From Caryophanales bacterium UBA6331 (lineage in GTDB: Bacteria; Bacillota_I; Bacilli_A; RF39; UBA660), in contig DJSP01000078.1 in NCBI GenBank assembly GCA_002438065.1, forward strand, positions 1 to 8,929: 8,929 nucleotides of DNA. The letters are read 5' to 3'. Position 1 is the stretch's first letter. Each line of letters starts with the position of its first letter. Both the position numbers and the translations under genes were made by a program. The notes under the pieces are model-generated. The model was not told where the DNA came from. It worked only from the letters and a program-made list of their open reading frames with translations, and made no database searches. Below are positions 5,080 through 8,929 of this stretch, piece after piece.

Positions 5080-6858
5080 ATGATTAATTTAAAATTTAAA
5101 TCATTAGATGTTGAAGGTTTTCAATCTATTGGAAAAGCAAATATAGATTTTAATAATTTAGGAACTTGCTTAATAACTGGTAAAAATAATTCAGATACTA
5201 AAGTTAAATCAAATGGTTCTGGTAAATCATCATTAATTATTAGTTTAATATGGTGTTTATTTGGAAGTACTCCTAATGGTATTAAAAATGAAGTCGTTAA
5301 TACTTTTTATAAAAGAGGCTGTTCTGTTTTTGTAGATTTTGATGTAGATAATGTCAATTATAAAATTAGACGTAGTGTTAAACATAAAGACTATAAAACA
5401 GGTTTAATTATATTAAAGAATGATGAAGATATATCTGCTAAAAATAAAAAAGATTCAAATGATATTATAAAAGATATATTAAATATTGATCAAGATTTAT
5501 TTTTACAATTAATATTTTTATCTCAAGGATTTAGTAATAGGTTTGCATTATACACTCCTAAGGTAAGAAAAGAATTACTTGAATCTTTATACAATGTTAA
5601 TGAAGATTTAAATAAATTTAATGAAAAAATTAAAGTTAAAGAATCTGAATATAAAAATAAAATATATGAATTAAATAAAGAACAAGTTAGACTTTCAACA
5701 AATATAAATAATGCACAAAATAATATTAGTCAATTTGAAAACAATATTGTTTCATTAAAAACAAATATAAACAATTTAAATAATACAAATACTAATATTA
5801 CTCAAGAAGAGTTAGATTCTATGTTAAGTGATATTAATGAATTAAGATGTCAACTTGAAGATATAAATTCTAAAAAAACTAATTTACAATTAAAAATATC
5901 TAATATACAACATAATGTTAATACATTGCAATCATCAAAATATAGTTTGAATAGTAAAATATCTGAATTGCATTCAAATCAACAAAGTGACATTTGTCCA
6001 ACATGTGGACAAGTTATTAAAAATGCTGAAGAACATAATCATAATATTGATAATCAAATAAAAGAAATAGAAGTTAACATTAGTAAAATTAATGATGATA
6101 TTATAGCTAATAATTCAAAATTAGATTTGATGAAACAAAAACTAATAAAGTTTGATGATATTATTAGTAGTATTAATAGAAATATAAGTAATATTGATTC
6201 TAATTATCAAACTAAATTAAACCAATTCAGAATACAGGTTGAAAAAGAAGCTACTATTAATTCGTTAAAAGATCAAATAAAACAATTTAAAGAATTAATT
6301 AACTCTAATAAAGAAACATTAGGTAAATGTAAAAATGATGTTGATAAAATAGAAAAAGATTTAATTAAAAATAATGATATGCTTGATGTAATAAATAATA
6401 TTATTCGTATGTCTGGAAATCAATTTAAAGCTTATTTATTACAGGATATTATTAGACAATTAAATATTGAACTAGAACAATTGTCTCAGTCATTATTTGA
6501 TAATAGAATTATAGGAATTGCTTGCGATAATAAATTAGATATAATGTTGAATGATAAGTATTATGAACAGTTATCTGGTGGAGAACAAAGAAAGTGTGAT
6601 ATTGGATTAATAATAGCACAAAGAAAACTTGCTCAAAAAATGCAATCTATATCAAGTAATATATTAATTATGGATGAAATTTTTGATGGGTTAGATGATG
6701 TTTCATTTAATATAGTATTAGATTTATTATCAGATGAAATGCAAGATGTAGAAGATAATATAATAATATCTCATAGAAATATTGAAGAAATTCCATTTGA
6801 TCATAAAATTGAAGTAATTAAAAATGAAGATAACATTTCTAGTGTTAAATTTTATTAA
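5080..6858 (+). CDS. SbcC/Rad50-like recombination ATPase subunit (gp46-type)
   Basis: SMC-type ATPase (592 aa), partner of the preceding nuclease. The N-terminal Walker A reads SNGSGKSS (44-51) and is separated from the usual leading Gly by an insertion (GKNNSDTKVK, 34-43). The Q-loop region is LSQGFSNRF (147-155). Two coiled-coil arms run from about 175 to 300 and from 315 to 440 and are joined by the zinc hook CPTCG (C306, C309). The C-terminal half carries the signature LSGGEQ (498-503), Walker B ILIMDE (528-533), a D-loop (FDGLDD) and the H-loop SHRN (H565). The arms are short, as in T4 gp46 (560 aa), compared with E. coli SbcC (1048 aa). The complex opens and resects DNA ends for recombination and replication restart. 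Ribosome site AAAGGA (5066-5071) lies across the end of the preceding gene. No terminator follows; a promoter-like site begins 8 bases after the stop. Confidence 0.93.
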   Translation: MINLKFKSLDVEGFQSIGKANIDFNNLGTCLITGKNNSDTKVKSNGSGKSSLIISLIWCLFGSTPNGIKNEVVNTFYKRGCSVFVDFDVDNVNYKIRRSVKHKDYKTGLIILKNDEDISAKNKKDSNDIIKDILNIDQDLFLQLIFLSQGFSNRFALYTPKVRKELLESLYNVNEDLNKFNEKIKVKESEYKNKIYELNKEQVRLSTNINNAQNNISQFENNIVSLKTNINNLNNTNTNITQEELDSMLSDINELRCQLEDINSKKTNLQLKISNIQHNVNTLQSSKYSLNSKISELHSNQQSDICPTCGQVIKNAEEHNHNIDNQIKEIEVNISKINDDIIANNSKLDLMKQKLIKFDDIISSINRNISNIDSNYQTKLNQFRIQVEKEATINSLKDQIKQFKELINSNKETLGKCKNDVDKIEKDLIKNNDMLDVINNIIRMSGNQFKAYLLQDIIRQLNIELEQLSQSLFDNRIIGIACDNKLDIMLNDKYYEQLSGGEQRKCDIGLIIAQRKLAQKMQSISSNILIMDEIFDGLDDVSFNIVLDLLSDEMQDVEDNIIISHRNIEEIPFDHKIEVIKNEDNISSVKFY

Positions 6859-6865
6859 ATAATAC

Positions 6866-6895
6866 TTTACATTTGAAAGCATTATATAATATAGA
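6866..6895 (+). promoter_or_regulatory. Probable promoter upstream of the dCMP deaminase gene
   Basis: TTTACA (6866-6871) is followed after 18 bases by TATAGA (6890-6895). A TATAAT (6885-6890) is also present but only 13 bases away, too close for normal use. The first 14 bases, TTTACATTTGAAAG, match the promoter at 2176 (TTTACATATGAAGG) at 12 positions. The site lies in a short intergenic gap and leaves a short leader before the ATG at 6920. The imperfect -10 box makes it weaker than the 2176 promoter. Confidence 0.5.
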
Positions 6896-6906
6896 AGCTA
6901 TTTAAA

Positions 6907-6911
6907 AGGAG
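6907..6911 (+). promoter_or_regulatory. Ribosome binding site selecting the ATG at 6920
   Basis: AGGAG lies 8 bases before the ATG at 6920. An in-frame TTG at 6914 would be only 2 bases away and is therefore not the likely start. Confidence 0.65.
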
Positions 6912-6919
6912 ACTTGCTA

Positions 6920-7639
6920 ATGTTAAAAACTACAGATATTAATAAATTTATAAAATATATTGAAGAATTGAATGCACATATTATTTATTGTGATATATGT
7001 GGTAATTTTAATATTGATAAATCATCTGATAGTAAATCAATTTTTATAAATCTTGGATATAAAAATATTAATAATAAATGTTATTGTGATAATTGTTATA
7101 AACGATATTTGGATATAATTAAAAATACTCAAAAAGAAACTAATGAAATCATTAAACGTCCAAATAAATCACAATATTATTTAGATATTGCAAAAGTAGT
7201 TGCATCAAGATCAACATGTTTAAGAAGAAAATATGGAGCTATTATTGTTAAAGATGATTCTATTATTTCAACTGGATATAACGGTTCGCCTCGAGGAACT
7301 GTAAATTGCATTGATTTAAATGAGTGTCGTAGAGAAAAATTAAATATTCCTCGAGGACAATGCTATGAAATGTGTAGAAGTGTTCATGCAGAACAAAATT
7401 GTATTATAAATGCTAGTCGATCAGAAATGATTGGTAGTGTATTATATCTTTATGGTATGAATGCTAAAGACAATTCTTTAATTGAAAATTTAGATTCGTG
7501 TCAACTTTGTAAAAAATTAATTATTAATTCAGGAATAAGTAAAGTAGTAATGCCTGTATCAGAAAATAAATATAAAGTTATTAATACTAAATCTTGGGTT
7601 GATAATGATGAAACATTAACAGATAAGTTTGGTTATTAA
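6920..7639 (+). CDS. dCMP deaminase with N-terminal Cys-rich domain
   Basis: Zinc-dependent deoxycytidylate deaminase (239 aa), converting dCMP to dUMP, the precursor of dTMP. The deaminase domain spans about 84-215. It shows YLDIAKVVASRSTC (87-100), the family opening; YGAIIVKDDSIISTGYNGSP (105-124), strongly typical; HAEQN with zinc ligand H156 and catalytic E158; and SCQLC with C194 and C197. Most relatives have Pro where S193 stands. Between these lie extra Cys residues (C130, C136, C148, C152), which could form the second zinc site known in phage dCMP deaminases. The first 70 residues are an additional Cys-rich module (C24-x2-C27, then C54, C56, C59) resembling a zinc finger. This makes the protein longer than T4 dCMP deaminase (193 aa). 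In an AT-rich phage the enzyme raises thymidylate supply. It probably starts a new transcription unit with the HAD/kinase gene 15 bases downstream. Confidence 0.88.
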   Translation: MLKTTDINKFIKYIEELNAHIIYCDICGNFNIDKSSDSKSIFINLGYKNINNKCYCDNCYKRYLDIIKNTQKETNEIIKRPNKSQYYLDIAKVVASRSTCLRRKYGAIIVKDDSIISTGYNGSPRGTVNCIDLNECRREKLNIPRGQCYEMCRSVHAEQNCIINASRSEMIGSVLYLYGMNAKDNSLIENLDSCQLCKKLIINSGISKVVMPVSENKYKVINTKSWVDNDETLTDKFGY

Positions 7640-7654
7640 ATAGGAGGTGATATT

Positions 7655-8734
7655 ATGAGTAAAGTATTAGTATTTGATATTGATGATACTATATCAATAC
7701 ATACTAATCGGGATTATGTAAATGCTAAACCTATTCAACCTGTTATTGATAAACTTAATAGATTGCATGATGAAGGATATTATATTAAGTTATTTACAGG
7801 TAGAGGACAAGTTAGTTGTAATGGTGATCTTAATTTAATTATTGAAAGAAATAAAGATGTACTTGAAACATGGCTTGAAAAACATGGTGTAAAATATGAT
7901 GAACTTATATTTGGTAAACCATTAGGTGATTGGTATATTGATGATAAAGGAATGAGTGTTAAAGATTTTCTTAAAGCTGATTTTTATGAATTAAAAGGTG
8001 GTTCTAATTCTTCAATTCGTAGAGAATTAAATAAAGTAATTAAAACTGCAAAAAATTCTCAGGCTCAATATGCTTGGTATAAATATGTAAATGATAATTA
8101 TAAAACTATTTCAATTCCAATAGTATATAGTTGTGTTGTAGATACAATGTATATGGAATATATTGATGGAATTAGTTTAGTAGATAATTGTACTAAAAAA
8201 GATATTGAAGAATTAATTGGTATTTGTTATCTATTTAAACAAAATAATTCTCAAGATATTATTAAAGGTGATTTTGATTCTTATTGTGATAATTTAAAAC
8301 ATCATATTAATAATTCAAATACTTTAAAAGTTATTAAATATATAAATAATCATAAATGGGAATTAAGTGATAGAATGTCATTTTATCATGGTGATTTAAC
8401 ACTATCTAATGTTATTAAAAGAGGTTATGATTTAGTATTAATTGATCCTAATTATAAAGATGATTATAGATCGTATATATTAGATCTTGCTAAGATTAGA
8501 CAATCTTTACATGATTATGAATATATGTTTAGTTTTTCTAATACGCAAAATAGTAATTTGTTGGAATATTTTGATAATTTAATTTTACCTGAAGATAGAC
8601 AACTTGTAAAATTAATGGAAATTACACATTGGATTAGAATGTATTCATATAAATCAGATAAAGATAAAATTTTAGTTGATAAAATGATAAATAAATTGAT
8701 AGGAGAATATGAAAATGAATATCAAGGATGCTAA
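7655..8734 (+). CDS. HAD phosphatase / choline-kinase-like phosphotransferase fusion
   Basis: Two-domain protein of 359 residues. Residues 1-108 are a small HAD-superfamily domain like the 'capsule biosynthesis phosphatase' group: DIDDT (8-12) is motif I with D8 and D10, FTGRG (47-51) is motif II, K88 is the motif III Lys, and GDWYIDDK (91-98) is motif IV. Residues 110-355 resemble aminoglycoside/choline kinases: a Gly-rich start (LKGGSNSSIRREL, 113-125), a hinge-like MEYIDG (167-172), the catalytic Brenner motif YHGDLTLSN (244-252, D247 and N252), and the metal-binding LIDP (262-265, D264). The substrate cannot be read from sequence; small alcohols, sugars or choline-like molecules are possible. 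AGGAGGTGA (7642-7650) is a near-perfect ribosome site. The 3' end overlaps the next gene, a cytidylyltransferase, by 20 bases, which suggests that the two act in one pathway making a CDP-linked product. Confidence 0.78.
   Translation: MSKVLVFDIDDTISIHTNRDYVNAKPIQPVIDKLNRLHDEGYYIKLFTGRGQVSCNGDLNLIIERNKDVLETWLEKHGVKYDELIFGKPLGDWYIDDKGMSVKDFLKADFYELKGGSNSSIRRELNKVIKTAKNSQAQYAWYKYVNDNYKTISIPIVYSCVVDTMYMEYIDGISLVDNCTKKDIEELIGICYLFKQNNSQDIIKGDFDSYCDNLKHHINNSNTLKVIKYINNHKWELSDRMSFYHGDLTLSNVIKRGYDLVLIDPNYKDDYRSYILDLAKIRQSLHDYEYMFSFSNTQNSNLLEYFDNLILPEDRQLVKLMEITHWIRMYSYKSDKDKILVDKMINKLIGEYENEYQGC
8701..8705 (+). promoter_or_regulatory. Ribosome binding site of the cytidylyltransferase gene
   Basis: AGGAG lies inside the end of the HAD/kinase gene, 9 bases before the ATG at 8715. 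An in-frame ATG at 8709 is only 3 bases away, so 8715 is the better start. Confidence 0.6.
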
Positions 8735-8929
8735 AATTATTGGTTTTACATCTGTTGTTGGTGATATGCTACATGCAGGACATTGTTTAATGTTAGAAGA
8801 GTGTAAACGTCATTGTGATTTTTTATATTGTGGTATTATTGCTGATCCAACAATAGACAGACTTGAAAAAAATAAAACAATTCAATCTTTATTTGAAAGA
8901 TATGAACAGGTAAAAGCTAATAAATTTGT
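8715..8929 (+). CDS. HxGH cytidylyltransferase-like protein (partial)
   Basis: The first 71 codons of a gene that runs off the window. The start MNIKDAKIIGFTSVVGDMLH leads into the nucleotide-binding signature HAGH (H20-H23), the HxGH motif of the TagD/CTP:phosphocholine/phosphoethanolamine cytidylyltransferase group. LMLEECKRHCDFLYCGIIAD (25-44) matches the 'lL..ak..gD.LiVgv..D' stretch. KTIQSLFERYEQVKANKF corresponds to the 'K.....ER...v.a.kyv' element. Such enzymes join CTP to a phospho-alcohol to give a CDP-alcohol. Where the family usually has 'GtFD' before the HxGH, this protein has SVVGD, a moderate departure. Adenylyltransferases share the fold, so the nucleotide is not certain. Translation is probably coupled to the upstream kinase gene by the 20-base overlap. 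The signature RTSxxxxT motif would lie beyond the window. Confidence 0.72.
   Translation, partial: MNIKDAKIIGFTSVVGDMLHAGHCLMLEECKRHCDFLYCGIIADPTIDRLEKNKTIQSLFERYEQVKANKF

Noticed and set aside
1..8929. tRNA genes, CRISPR arrays, insertion sequences or attachment sites.
   Set aside because: No cloverleaf-like segment, regularly spaced repeat, transposase or integrase signature was seen. The gaps between genes are short (165 bases at most) and are explained by terminators, promoters and ribosome sites.

Overview
The window is very AT-rich, and every gene lies on the + strand, closely packed and preceded by strong AGGAGG-type ribosome binding sites. The gene set is a T4-like replication and recombination suite: a TOPRIM/primase end, a gp32-like single-stranded DNA-binding protein, a GroES/gp31-type co-chaperonin, gp47 (SbcD-like) and gp46 (SbcC-like), and a dCMP deaminase. 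This points to a large lytic tailed phage. The base composition and the near-perfect Shine-Dalgarno sequences suggest a low-GC Firmicutes host (Clostridia or Bacilli). That host assignment is inference; nothing in the window identifies the host directly.

Layout. 1-239 is the C-terminal end of a primase-like TOPRIM protein. 300-1334 encodes the ssDNA-binding protein and is closed by a clear hairpin terminator at 1357-1408. 1461-2086 is a small cluster: the GroES-like protein, a TTG-started 44-residue putative membrane protein that is easy to miss, and a 58-residue unknown protein. It ends at a 12-bp terminator hairpin at 2098-2135. A good sigma70-type promoter (2176-2204) then starts a unit holding a membrane-anchored lytic transglycosylase, a PemK/MazF-domain fusion protein, and the gp47/gp46 nuclease pair. 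The last three genes sit 2-5 bases apart. A second promoter-like site (6866-6895) with the same TTTACATwTGAArG core precedes the dCMP deaminase. A HAD phosphatase/choline-kinase-like fusion gene and a partial HxGH cytidylyltransferase follow, overlapping each other by 20 bases.

How the genes fit together. The primase, ssDNA-binding protein and gp46/47 serve recombination-dependent replication. The dCMP deaminase feeds dTTP synthesis, which suits an AT-rich genome. The co-chaperonin probably adapts host GroEL to phage protein folding. Two parts are not routine. The first is a MazF-type RNase domain with its key residues intact, carrying about 215 extra residues, with no antitoxin gene beside it, placed immediately upstream of the recombination nuclease. 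The second is a kinase plus cytidylyltransferase pair that looks like a small phage-encoded route to a CDP-activated alcohol. These are the best candidates for undescribed biology here. All eleven complete or 3'-complete genes end in TAA.
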